From the NCBI GenBank assembly GCA_028717525.1, contig JAQUNT010000072.1, forward strand, positions 1 through 8,483: a DNA stretch of 8,483 nucleotides. The letters run 5' to 3'. The notes below the pieces were generated by a model that ran no database searches, had not been told where the DNA came from, and saw only the letters and a list, made by a program, of their open reading frames with translations. The position numbers and the translations under genes were made by a program. Positions 1 to 7,342 of this stretch are shown here, piece by piece. The DNA is from Elusimicrobiota bacterium. GTDB lineage: Bacteria; Elusimicrobiota; Elusimicrobia; UBA1565; UBA9628. How positions within the stretch are numbered: the stretch's first letter is position 1; the number at the start of each line of letters is the position of its first letter.

Positions 1-1120
1 AGCCCGGCCTGCGCGCCAGGACCCAGAGCCCGGCCGCGGCCAGGAGGCTGAGGGACATGCCGGGCAGGTAGGAGTAGCGGTCGGCCACGAACTGGGTGCC
101 GAACTTGACCGCGCCCAGCACCGGCGGGAGCAGGATGAGGTAGCACAGCCGGGCCGCCCAAACGGCCGGGACGCGCCGGCGCAGGGCGAAGGCCGCTCCG
201 GCCACGGCCAGGCCCAGCGCCGCGCTGGCCAGGAACCTCGGGGCGAGCGGGTCGAAGCTCATGGCCGTCTCGTAGATGGGAGCCAGGCCGGAAGGCCAGA
301 GGGTCTTGGCCAGGTAGAAGGCGTGGCTGTAGCAGGCCTGGGCCAGGCGCTGCGGCCAGCCGAAGCCCGCGGCCCCGGCCATGGCGCCGGCCGCGGCCTG
401 GCCGTGCCAGGCCAGGGCCGCGGCCAGCGCGGCCGGGACCGCGTAGGGCAGCAGGTCCCGCCAGCGCGGCCGGCGCCGGAGCACGCAGGAGTCCAGCACG
501 GCCAGGACCAAGGGCAGGCCGATGCCCATGGCCTTGCAGAGCAGGCCCAGGCAGTAGCAGACCAAGGTCCAGGCGCGCCAAGTCCCCTCGCGGGCCGGCT
601 CCTCGCGAGCCTGGAGGTGGCAGAGCAGGGCGCAGAGGAAGAAGAAGCCGCTCATCAGCTCGCGCCGCGCCGAGGCCCAGGCCACGGGCTCCACGCGCAG
701 AGGGTGCAGAGCGAAGCTCAGGGCCGCGAAAGCGGCGCCCCAGGAGGCGCCGTGCCTGAAGGGCGGCCGTTCTCCTTCCCCGGAAGGCGCGGCGGCCTCG
801 AATAGCTTCCGGCAGAACAGGAAGAGCAGAGCCGCGTCGGCGTAGTGCCAGAGCAGACTGGTCAGGTGGAAGCCGGCCGGGTCCATGCCCCAGAGGAGAT
901 AGTCCAGCGCGTAGCTCATCCACACCAGGGGCTGGTAGGGGCCCTTCAGGAAGGTGGTGAACATCCAGCTCAGCTGACTCCAGCCCAGGCCTCTGAATCG
1001 GGTGTTGAGGTAGAGGAAGCCGTCGTCGTCCCAGCTCACGAACCCGTTGCCGAGCACGCCCGCCAGGGCGAGGCCTACGATGGCGGCCACGGCCAAGGAC
1101 CAGAGCCAGGGCTTCTTCAT
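1..1120 (-). CDS. TMTC-like GT-C membrane glycosyltransferase (C-terminus beyond window)
   Basis: This is an open frame of 373 codons that runs off the left edge, so it is partial. The start is the ATG at 1120, which overlaps the TGA of the upstream gene as ATGA. After a first membrane helix (about residues 6-24) comes an extracytoplasmic acidic motif, SWDDDGF, with D31-D33. Further on are GPYQPLVWMSYALD, HPLRVEPVAWASARRELMSG and DRYSYLPGMSL. The spacing and wording match bacterial TMTC-like proteins, which are PMT-type GT-C glycosyltransferases using a polyprenyl-phosphate sugar donor; many carry C-terminal TPR repeats. The acidic motif fits the metal- and substrate-binding loop of GT-C enzymes. 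Several more hydrophobic helices follow. Any TPR part would lie beyond base 1. The acceptor, protein or glycolipid, cannot be told from sequence. The overlap with the neighbouring GT-C gene suggests translational coupling and a shared pathway. The family assignment is by motif recognition only. Confidence 0.8.
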   Translation of the reverse strand, partial: MKKPWLWSLAVAAIVGLALAGVLGNGFVSWDDDGFLYLNTRFRGLGWSQLSWMFTTFLKGPYQPLVWMSYALDYLLWGMDPAGFHLTSLLWHYADAALLFLFCRKLFEAAAPSGEGERPPFRHGASWGAAFAALSFALHPLRVEPVAWASARRELMSGFFFLCALLCHLQAREEPAREGTWRAWTLVCYCLGLLCKAMGIGLPLVLAVLDSCVLRRRPRWRDLLPYAVPAALAAALAWHGQAAAGAMAGAAGFGWPQRLAQACYSHAFYLAKTLWPSGLAPIYETAMSFDPLAPRFLASAALGLAVAGAAFALRRRVPAVWAARLCYLILLPPVLGAVKFGTQFVADRYSYLPGMSLSLLAAAGLWVLARRPG

Positions 1121-2679
1121 CCGTCGCGTTCCCAGACCGCCAAGGTCCCCCAGAACGGCCGGTCGTACCACATGGGGAACTTCTGCCAGAGGTCCCGCGC
1201 GGCTTGGTCGACGAACAGCTCGGTCGGGTTGCGGGGATTGGACAGGACCACGGCCAGGATGTGATAGCCCTTGAGCAGGCTCTTGACCTCCCCGAAGATG
1301 CCCATGGGCGAGGCGCTGGAAGGCAGGAAGGACTTGCGCCCGAAGACGGTGACGATGGTCTTGGGCCGGGCGGCGCGCACCTCGTCCATCGCCTCCTTCT
1401 GGCGCGCGGCCGCATCCGGCGCGGCGGTCAGGAGGGGATAGACGAAGATGTAGCGCGTGGCGCTCCGGCGTCCCGCGTAGTAGAGGATCTCCGGCTCGGA
1501 GCCGAAGACGAAGACCCGGTCCTGCTCGGTGGTGCGCTCGGCGATGACGTGCGCCACGCCCGTGGCTTCGGGAAAAGGGTTGTCCTGGTAGAGCCGCCGG
1601 CACTTGGCCACGGCGCTGCCCGGGCCGTAGTACCAGGGCGAGCTGAGCACGCCGAAGAGGACCGCCGCGGCCGCGGCCGCGGCCGCGGCCCAGCGGGGCG
1701 GGCGCCAGCCCTGCGGAAGGCCGCAGAGCCCGGAGCCGGCGAGCACCGCCAGGGCCGGGACGCACTGCAGGTAGTAGTGCGCCCGGAAGTAGCCTCCGAC
1801 GCAGGCGCCCAAGAACGAGCAGGCCACCCAGCCCATGATCCATGGTGAGGCGGGTCCCGCCTGCCAGACGCAGCCGGCCAAGGCCAGGAGGTAGACCGGC
1901 AGGAGGCCCGGCAGGGTCCGGGAGAAGGTGCCCCAGAAGTTCCTCAGGTAGTCGGAGAGGGGGATGCCTCCCGCGTAGGAGAGGTTGTAGCCCACGACGC
2001 AGTCGAAGAACTGCGCCCAGGCCCCATGGGCCGCGAAGTAGACCAGCACCGGGACCCACACCGCGGCCGCTCCGGCGGCGAAGGCCGCGGCCGCGCGGGC
2101 CTTGCGGCTGACGCCCGGGGCGCAGAGCAGGAAGGCCAGGTAGAAGACGGCGTCGGTCGCCGCGACCTGCTTGAAGAGGAGGCTGGCGCCCGCGCAGGCT
2201 CCGCTGGCCATGGCCCAGCGCCAGGAGCCCCGCTCCGCCGCCAGGAGCGCGGCCAAAAATGCGGCGGCCAGGGGCAGGAGCATGAAGAGCTCGCAGTTGG
2301 CGGAATTTCCCAGCAGGCCGTGGTCCACGGTCATGAAGGCGGCCAAGGCCCCGGCCGCGCAGCCGACCTCCCAGCCGAAGAGGCGGCGGCCGATGAGGAA
2401 GACCACGCAGAGGGTCAGGAGCGTGTAGAGCTGTGCGCCCCAGTGGATGGCGGCCGGGCTGCCGCTGGAGAAGCGCTCGATGCCGGCGTAGGCCAGGAAG
2501 ACGCCCGGGGGCTTCTGGTCGAAGCTGTCCCGATAGGGGACCTCGCCCCTGAGCCAGCGCTGGGCGATGTAGGCGTATTCGCCCTCGTCGCGCTCCAGGA
2601 AGATGCCGGCGATGGGCGCGCGCAGGCCCAGGCCGAGAAGGAGGACCGCGGCCAGGGCCAGCCACTCCCGTCTGCTCAT
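1117..2679 (-). CDS. GT39/ArnT-like polytopic membrane glycosyltransferase
   Basis: A complete 520-residue protein. I chose the ATG at 2679 because the reading frame upstream of it is antisense to the reductase gene, and because the first membrane helix (residues 6-27) begins right after a basic MSRR N-terminus. The motif RDEGEYAY (D31, E32, E34) followed by DQKPPG (K56-P57-P58) is the signature of PMT_2/ArnT-like GT-C enzymes. These use an undecaprenyl- or dolichyl-phosphate-linked sugar and act on the outer face of the cytoplasmic membrane. About ten hydrophobic segments fill residues 6-345. A soluble C-terminal domain follows (about 346-520), including FGSEPEILYYAGRRSATRY at 392-410, a pattern common in such proteins. 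The last putative helix contains nine consecutive alanines encoded by a CCGCGG tandem repeat. The stop codon overlaps the start of the TMTC-like gene downstream, so the two are probably one transcript. Sugar and acceptor are unknown. Confidence 0.85.
   Translation of the reverse strand: MSRREWLALAAVLLLGLGLRAPIAGIFLERDEGEYAYIAQRWLRGEVPYRDSFDQKPPGVFLAYAGIERFSSGSPAAIHWGAQLYTLLTLCVVFLIGRRLFGWEVGCAAGALAAFMTVDHGLLGNSANCELFMLLPLAAAFLAALLAAERGSWRWAMASGACAGASLLFKQVAATDAVFYLAFLLCAPGVSRKARAAAAFAAGAAAVWVPVLVYFAAHGAWAQFFDCVVGYNLSYAGGIPLSDYLRNFWGTFSRTLPGLLPVYLLALAGCVWQAGPASPWIMGWVACSFLGACVGGYFRAHYYLQCVPALAVLAGSGLCGLPQGWRPPRWAAAAAAAAAVLFGVLSSPWYYGPGSAVAKCRRLYQDNPFPEATGVAHVIAERTTEQDRVFVFGSEPEILYYAGRRSATRYIFVYPLLTAAPDAAARQKEAMDEVRAARPKTIVTVFGRKSFLPSSASPMGIFGEVKSLLKGYHILAVVLSNPRNPTELFVDQAARDLWQKFPMWYDRPFWGTLAVWERDG
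1665..1690. repeat. CCGCGG hexamer tandem repeat (4.3 copies) inside the GT-C gene
   Basis: Four perfect copies of CCGCGG plus two bases form an uninterrupted tract. On the minus strand it encodes part of a nine-alanine run in the last predicted membrane helix of the GT39-like protein. Gains or losses of whole units would add or remove Ala-Ala pairs without shifting frame. Confidence 0.75.
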
Positions 2680-2693
2680 CTCGAAATAATATA
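2680..2693 (-). promoter_or_regulatory. Predicted leaderless promoter -10 for the GT-C operon
   Basis: Read on the minus strand, the hexamer TATATT (2693 down to 2688) ends 8 bases before the ATG at 2679. This would place the transcription start on or within a base or two of the start codon. No Shine-Dalgarno sequence lies between. No convincing -35 is visible. The element shares its bases with the -10 of the divergent reductase gene. Confidence 0.5.
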
Positions 2694-2703
2694 AGATTTC
2701 GGC
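2687..2703 (+). promoter_or_regulatory. Predicted near-leaderless promoter -10 for the aldo/keto reductase
   Basis: Two overlapping -10 candidates, TAATAT (2687-2692) and TATAAG (2690-2695), lie 11 and 8 bases before the ATG at 2704. The mRNA would have a leader of zero to about five bases. No ribosome binding site precedes the ATG, and I see no good -35. The same bases read on the other strand give the -10 of the divergent glycosyltransferase gene. Confidence 0.5.
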
Positions 2704-3711
2704 ATGGAGAAAAGGACTCTGGGCCGTTCGGGCCTGGAAGTCGGCGTCCTGGCCTTGGGCACCATGAACTGGGGCTCGGACTGGATGAACTCCACCCCCG
2801 TAGACGAGAAGACGGCGCGCGGCCTCCTCGACCTCGCCCTCGACTCCGGCGTGAACCTCATCGATACCGCGGACGTCTACGGCCGCGGCGCCGCCGAGAC
2901 CATGCTCGGCCGCATCCTGGGCAAGAGGCGCGGGAAGGTCCTGCTCGCGACCAAGCTGCGCTGGGAGATGGAGCCGGGAGAGTCCGCCTCCGGCGGCCTC
3001 TCCCGGAAGCGCGTCAAGGCGGCGCTGGAGGCCAGCCTCAAGCGCCTCAAGACCGACCACGTGGACATCTACATGCCCCACGCCCCGGACAACAGGGTGC
3101 CCTTGGAGGAGACCTTGGAGGCCCTGGCCGCCGCGGTCAAGGCCGGCAAGGTCCGGGCCCTGGGCTGCGCGAACTTCCCCGGCGAGCAGTGGCGCCGGGC
3201 CTTGGCCCTCAGCGCGGCCAAGGGCTGGCCGCGCTTCGAGTTCGACCAGGTGGAGTACAGCCTCGTGGCGCGGTCAGCGGACGGCGACGTCCTGCCCGTG
3301 GCCGGGCCCGAGAAGGTCTCGGTCATGGCCTGGAGTCCCCTGGCCGGCGGCTACCTGACCGGCAAGTACCTGGCGCCGGGACGGCGGCCCCAGGGCCGCA
3401 GGCAGGACCCGGGCAAGGCCTTCCCTCCCGTGGACGAGAGCCGCTACGGCGGCGCGGTCCGCGTCCTGCTGGAGACGGCCAAGCAGGAGGGCACGACCCC
3501 GGCGGCCGCGGCCTTGGCCTGGGTGCTCTCCCGGCCCGGGGTGGCCGCCGCGGTCCTGGGCCCCAGCAGCCTCGAGCAGCTCCGCGAGGACCTCGCCCTC
3601 AAGCCCCTCTCGGCCAGGGCCTTGGGCTTCCTCGACAAGGCCTCGGTCTTGTGCTCGCAGGCCTCTAGGTCCAAAGGCCCAGACGCGCCTGGGACCTTTG
3701 TCCAATTATAG
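2704..3711 (+). CDS. Aldo/keto reductase, NAD(P)H-dependent
   Basis: A 335-residue cytoplasmic oxidoreductase of normal length for the family. It reduces aldehydes or ketones with NAD(P)H on a (beta/alpha)8 barrel. The start ATG leads straight into the typical opening KRTLGRSGLEVGVLALGT. The catalytic tetrad is visible as D54 and Y59 (in NLIDTADVYG), K84 (LLATKL) and H126 (DIYMPHAPDN). Other family landmarks are GCANF, FDQVEYSL and AWSPLAGGYLTGKY. The C-terminal cofactor-binding loop reads LGPSSLEQLREDL (G286-S289), where many members have a basic residue after the glycine, so cofactor preference is uncertain. The residues before the catalytic His (YMPH) also differ from the common YQLH or YQIH. 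The final 15-18 residues look like an unstructured tail. The native substrate cannot be inferred. The gene diverges from the GT-C pair across only 24 bp and probably has its own promoter. Confidence 0.93.
   Translation: MEKRTLGRSGLEVGVLALGTMNWGSDWMNSTPVDEKTARGLLDLALDSGVNLIDTADVYGRGAAETMLGRILGKRRGKVLLATKLRWEMEPGESASGGLSRKRVKAALEASLKRLKTDHVDIYMPHAPDNRVPLEETLEALAAAVKAGKVRALGCANFPGEQWRRALALSAAKGWPRFEFDQVEYSLVARSADGDVLPVAGPEKVSVMAWSPLAGGYLTGKYLAPGRRPQGRRQDPGKAFPPVDESRYGGAVRVLLETAKQEGTTPAAAALAWVLSRPGVAAAVLGPSSLEQLREDLALKPLSARALGFLDKASVLCSQASRSKGPDAPGTFVQL
3673..3699 (+). terminator. Weak hairpin at the 3' end of the reductase gene
   Basis: AAAGGCCCAG (3673-3682) can pair with CTGGG and CCTTT (3689-3693 and 3695-3699) with one bulged A and a six-base loop. 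It lies inside the last codons of the reductase. There is no T-run after it, so intrinsic termination is doubtful. A second small GC stem, GGGCC/GGCCC (3712-3716 with 3722-3726), follows the stop codon. Confidence 0.25.
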
Positions 3712-3749
3712 GGGCCCAACCGGCCCTGCCTGGCGCGGACCGCGTGGCC

Positions 3750-3767
3750 TACACTAAGAGCGAGAGG
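3750..3767 (+). promoter_or_regulatory. Candidate -10 (TACACT) and ribosome binding site (GAGAGG) for the small membrane protein
   Basis: TACACT at 3750-3755 is a plausible -10 in otherwise GC-rich DNA. GAGAGG at 3762-3767 lies five bases before the ATG at 3773, which is good Shine-Dalgarno spacing. No -35 is recognisable. This is the only gene in the window with a clear Shine-Dalgarno sequence. Confidence 0.4.
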
Positions 3768-3772
3768 CGAAC

Positions 3773-4114
3773 ATGGAACTCTACGTGAGGTTCATCAGCA
3801 CCTTGGCCTTCGGCCTCATCGGGCTCGGGGCCGTGATGAAGGTCCTCCTGGAGACCATCTTCGAGGAGTGGGACGCCTTCAACGACATCTCGGAGCGCGT
3901 GGCGGCGAGCTGCTCGGGCAAGAACGGGCTCGTGGAGAACGTCCGCGCCGAGGACATCCTGCTCGAGGCCGAGAAGCGCAACTCCCCGGACTTCAACACC
4001 CGCCTCGTGGACTTCCGCCGGCGCCAGTTCCGGGAGCTCGACGCCATCGAGACCCGGCTGAGCGAGGCCCAAACCGCCGCTCCGATCACGGAATCGGACA
4101 TCGCCGCCAGCTAG
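3773..4114 (+). CDS. Small protein with one membrane segment, unknown function
   Basis: A 113-residue protein that I do not recognise. Residues about 4-27 form one hydrophobic segment (FISTLAFGLIGLGAVMKVLL). The remainder is charged and looks helical: an acidic stretch EEWDAFNDISERV, then EDILLEAEKRN and DFRRRQFRELDAIETRLSEA, which could be a short coiled coil. It has one cysteine, in AASCSGKNG. The start is supported by a GAGAGG ribosome binding site five bases upstream. Its composition, with fewer Ala and Pro and more Asn, Ile and Phe, looks like real coding sequence and differs from the shadow frames around it. It lies 61 bp after the reductase and 45 bp before the DUF4175-like gene, on the same strand. 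A role at the membrane is inference from the hydrophobic segment alone. Confidence 0.75.
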   Translation: MELYVRFISTLAFGLIGLGAVMKVLLETIFEEWDAFNDISERVAASCSGKNGLVENVRAEDILLEAEKRNSPDFNTRLVDFRRRQFRELDAIETRLSEAQTAAPITESDIAAS

Positions 4115-4147
4115 AGCGGCTCCACCCCCGACGGCAAGTTCTTCTTG

Positions 4148-4153
4148 TATAAT
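4148..4153 (+). promoter_or_regulatory. Consensus -10 (TATAAT), leaderless, for the DUF4175-like gene
   Basis: A perfect TATAAT ends six bases before the ATG at 4160. With the usual distance from -10 to start point, transcription would begin at or next to the ATG. No ribosome binding site is present. No clear -35 is seen at 17 bp. This argues against the in-frame TTG at 4145, which would sit upstream of the transcript. Confidence 0.65.
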
Positions 4154-4159
4154 GCCCGC

Positions 4160-7100
4160 ATGTCCCTCCTGCTCGAGCGCGCCCGCGCCTGGAGGCGCCA
4201 GCGCGCCCGGGCTTTGCTCTGCGAAGGCGGCGGCAGGCTGCTGGCCTGGAGCCTGGCGGCCCTGAGCGCCGCGCTCTGGCTCGACGAGCTGCTCGTCCTG
4301 CCCCGGGCCGCGCGCGCCGTCCTCTGGCTGGCGGGCCTGGCCGCGGCCCTGGCCGGAGCCGGGCTCCTGGTCTGGCGGCCTTGGCGCCGCAACCTCTGGC
4401 CCGCGGTGCTCGAGGGGGCCGCGCGGCGTTTCCCGGGACTGCGCCAGCACCTCGCCGCGGCCTGGGAGCTGATGCGCAAGCCCCCGGCGCACACCTCGCT
4501 GCAGCTGGCCCGGGCCCATGTCGAGTCCACCGAGGCCCTCATCGCGGCCCTGCCGGACCGGCCCGCCTTCCGCTGGGAGCCGTCCGGGCATCTGCGCCGC
4601 GCGGCCGCGGCGGCCCTGCTCGGCGCACTCACCTGGCCCTGGCTGGGCCAAGCCTCCTGGACCCGCGTGCTGGCGCCGTGGCGCGACCTGGCCCTGGAGA
4701 CGTTCGTCTCGGTCCAGCCGGGGGACTCGGTCTGGGGCCTCGGGGCGCCGGCCGAGATCTCGGCAAGCCTGACCGCGGCGGCCGGGGGCCCCCGCCGCGC
4801 GGCGGAGACCAGGCTCTGGCTGAGGACCACGGGCCCCTGGAGCCCGGTGCCCTGGGAGCGCCAGTCCGGGCCAGGGGCTTCCTTCGCCGTGGCCTCGGTG
4901 ACCGAGCCCTTGGAGTACCGCCTGACCTGGAGAGGCATCGCCAGCCGCGTCTACCGGCTCAGCCCCGAGTCCGTCCCGCAGCTGGAGTCCCTGCAGGCGA
5001 GGCTTGCGGGCGCGGCCGCGGCGGTGCCCTTGAGTGGGGCCGAGCCCCTGACGGCGCGCCGAGGGACCTGGGTCCGCATCTCCGGCCGGCCCAACCAGGA
5101 GCTGGCCAAGGCCCTGCTGCGCGCCGAATTCCTGCCCGCCCCGGCGCCCATGAGATGCGCGCCGGGGTCCTGCGACGCGGGCTTCACGGCGGCGCAGGAC
5201 GGCCGCTTCCAGTTCGACCTGGAGACCCCGGACGGCCGCCGCGACCCCGCCCCCATCGTCTACGCCCTCAAGGTTCTTCCGGACGAGCCGCCCTCGGCCC
5301 AACTGCTCTCTCCGGTCCAGCCGGTCCAGGCCGACCCCTCGGATACATTGCCCGTCGCGTACGCCGCGCGGGACGACTCGGCGCTGAGCCGCGTGGTCCT
5401 GCTGGTGCAGGTCCCGGGCCGGCCCCCCCAGGAGCTGACCTTGCGGCGCTTCGGCCGCGAAGCGCCCAAGGACCATGTCGGAGACTACCCCTGGAGCCTC
5501 TCCGAGCTGCCGGTCGGGGCCAGGATCCTGTTCCGGATCAAGGCCTACGACGACGCGGCTCCCGCCCAGAGCGGGGTCTCCGAGCCCGGCTCGGTCGAGA
5601 TCCGGGACTTCGCGGCCGCCCACCTGGCGGCGGCGCGCAGCTGGAGCGCGGCGGAGGCGGCCCTGGGGCGGTTGGCCGGCCGCGAGGAGAGGCTGCGCGA
5701 CCTCTACGCGGCCGGCGACATCGCCGCGGCCCGTCGGGAGCTCGCCGGCCTGCCCGAGGCGTGGAAGGCGGCCGCAACGGCGGCCGAGGAGCTGGCCCGG
5801 GCCATGGAGGCGGACGCCTATGCCAACCCCGGCCTGCGCGAGGAACTCTCCGGGCTGGCCGGCCGGCTCAAGGACAGCGCGGGCCGGGACCTGCCCGCCG
5901 CCGCGGCGGCGGACCGGGCCGGCGACGCGGAGGGGGCGCGCGTCCGCCACGCGCGGCTGGCCGCCGCGGCCCGGAGCGCGGAGAGGCTGCTCAAGGAGGG
6001 CCGGCCCCTGCAGGAGCTGCAGGACTTCTACCTGCAGGCCGGCCGCATGAGCCAGGATGGCGAGCAGCTCGCCGCGGAGCTGGAGGCGCTCTCCGGCTCC
6101 GGCAAGGCGCGGCCCTCGGAGGAGGCCTTGCGGCAGGTCCAAAAGGCCATCAAGAGCCTGCAGGAGCGCATGGACCGGCTCCAGAAAGCCATCGCGGCCC
6201 TGCCCCAGGCCCGGCCCGGCGCAGAGGAGGAGCGGTCCCGGCGCGGCTACGGCATGCCCCTGCTGGCGGCCCAGACCTCGGCCGACGCCCTGCAGGCGGC
6301 CTTGCGCGCGGGCGACTACGCCGCGGCGGCGGCCATCGCCAAGGAGCTGGCGGCGCAGCTGGCCGCCGTGGAGGGCGCGGTCACGGCCGCGGCCGCCGCG
6401 GCCGCGGCGGGCGCCGCGGCGCGGCAGGGCTCTTCGCGCCTGGAGAGGCTGCGGGCCCGCTGGTCCGAGGTGGTCGAAGGCCAGACCCGCCTGGTGGAGA
6501 AGAGCCAGAGCCTGGAGGAGCGCCGGCGGCAGCTCTTCCTCGCCGCGCAGAAGGACCTCCTGGCCCGCCTGGCGTCCGAGGAATCCGTGCTCCTCTCGTC
6601 CGCGGCGGCCCTGGGGAAGGCCTTCCCGGCCCAGGCCCTGCCCATCATGCAGGCCCTGCGCGACGAGCTCTCATCCGGGCGCGCCGAGCGGGCCCCGGGC
6701 CTGGCGCGCTCCGCCTCCGCCGAACTGCGCCGGGCCGTTTCCGGGGAGGCCCTGGGCTGGTTCGTCTCCGCCCAGGAGGAGATCAGCCGGCGTCTCTGGG
6801 AAGCTCCGGACTCGTCCGCGCCGCCGCAGCCGGACGAGGAGACCTCGGCGGCCGCGCGCCGCCAGGCCGAGGTGAGGCTCCAGACCGCGGCCCTCCAGCG
6901 GGACCTGGAATCCCTTGCCGAAGAGCTCGGCGCGGCCCCGCCCGGGGCCGCGGCGGTGCTGGAGGCGGCCCAGGGCGAGCAGGGCTCGGCCGAGAAGGAC
7001 CTCGCCGGGGGCGACGCGGCCTCGGCGCTGGGCCACCAGGGGAAGGCCCTGGATCTGCTGGAGCAGGGCGGCCAGGACCTGCAGCGCTCGGCCGCGGCCC

Positions 7101-7336
7101 AGAAGCAGATCGAGATCGGCATCGGCGAGGGCTTCTCCCAGCCGGCCGGCGGCGCGCGCCTGGACCCGGGCGGCGCCGGCATGGGCTCGCGCCTGGGGCG
7201 CGTGCCTTTGCCCCAGGCCAAGGACTACCTGCCCCCCAAGGAGCTGCGCGAGGAGCTGGAGCGCTCCCTGCGCGAGAGCCGGCCGGCCTCGTACGACGAG
7301 CTCATCAAGGAGTACTTCAAGCGCATCTCGCAGTGA
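4160..7336 (+). CDS. DUF4175-like large membrane-anchored envelope protein
   Basis: A 1058-residue protein starting at ATG 4160. The in-frame TTG at 4145 is rejected because it lies across the -10. Hydrophobic segments at about 26-46, 52-72 and 147-163 match the three-helix N-terminus of DUF4175-type proteins. Residues about 180-490 look beta-rich and extracytoplasmic. They hold C333 and C338 (CAPGSC), the only cysteines besides C21, which could form a disulfide. Residues about 500-990 are Ala-rich, helical and in part coiled coil (around 630-680, 780-800 and 905-925), with a poly-Ala run near 742-755. The stretch QGSAEKDLAGGDAASALGHQ followed by KALDLLEQGG (around 940-975) resembles the conserved DUF4175 repeat-like motif. 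A Gly-rich linker and the ending PASYDELIKEYFKRIS also fit the family. Its function is unknown. In other genomes relatives often sit with MoxR, DUF58 and von Willebrand A genes, which are absent here. Confidence 0.8.
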   Translation: MSLLLERARAWRRQRARALLCEGGGRLLAWSLAALSAALWLDELLVLPRAARAVLWLAGLAAALAGAGLLVWRPWRRNLWPAVLEGAARRFPGLRQHLAAAWELMRKPPAHTSLQLARAHVESTEALIAALPDRPAFRWEPSGHLRRAAAAALLGALTWPWLGQASWTRVLAPWRDLALETFVSVQPGDSVWGLGAPAEISASLTAAAGGPRRAAETRLWLRTTGPWSPVPWERQSGPGASFAVASVTEPLEYRLTWRGIASRVYRLSPESVPQLESLQARLAGAAAAVPLSGAEPLTARRGTWVRISGRPNQELAKALLRAEFLPAPAPMRCAPGSCDAGFTAAQDGRFQFDLETPDGRRDPAPIVYALKVLPDEPPSAQLLSPVQPVQADPSDTLPVAYAARDDSALSRVVLLVQVPGRPPQELTLRRFGREAPKDHVGDYPWSLSELPVGARILFRIKAYDDAAPAQSGVSEPGSVEIRDFAAAHLAAARSWSAAEAALGRLAGREERLRDLYAAGDIAAARRELAGLPEAWKAAATAAEELARAMEADAYANPGLREELSGLAGRLKDSAGRDLPAAAAADRAGDAEGARVRHARLAAAARSAERLLKEGRPLQELQDFYLQAGRMSQDGEQLAAELEALSGSGKARPSEEALRQVQKAIKSLQERMDRLQKAIAALPQARPGAEEERSRRGYGMPLLAAQTSADALQAALRAGDYAAAAAIAKELAAQLAAVEGAVTAAAAAAAAGAAARQGSSRLERLRARWSEVVEGQTRLVEKSQSLEERRRQLFLAAQKDLLARLASEESVLLSSAAALGKAFPAQALPIMQALRDELSSGRAERAPGLARSASAELRRAVSGEALGWFVSAQEEISRRLWEAPDSSAPPQPDEETSAAARRQAEVRLQTAALQRDLESLAEELGAAPPGAAAVLEAAQGEQGSAEKDLAGGDAASALGHQGKALDLLEQGGQDLQRSAAAQKQIEIGIGEGFSQPAGGARLDPGGAGMGSRLGRVPLPQAKDYLPPKELREELERSLRESRPASYDELIKEYFKRISQ

Positions 7337-7342
7337 GCGGAC

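Noticed and set aside
323..1274. Several plus-strand open frames across the left end (323-805, 845-1264, 1047-1274)
   Set aside because: All are antisense to the TMTC-like gene, whose motifs are clear on the minus strand. They are Gln/Ala/Gly-rich shadows.
2680..3081. Extension of the GT39-like protein to an upstream ATG at 3081
   Set aside because: This stretch is antisense to the reductase's catalytic core and crosses the -10 at 2688-2693. The true N-terminus with its membrane helix begins at 2679.
4103..4120. GCCGC/GCGGC stem around the stop codon of the small membrane protein gene as a terminator
   Set aside because: Only five base pairs with an eight-base loop and no T-run; expected by chance at this GC content.
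4145..4159. A TTG start for the DUF4175-like protein
   Set aside because: The TTG precedes and overlaps the region of the consensus TATAAT, so it would not be in the transcript. ATG 4160 fits the promoter distance.
3749..6142. A 797-codon antisense open frame across the small membrane protein and DUF4175-like genes
   Set aside because: Low-complexity Gly/Arg/Gln/Pro composition, no motifs and no initiation signal; it spans two better-supported genes on the other strand.
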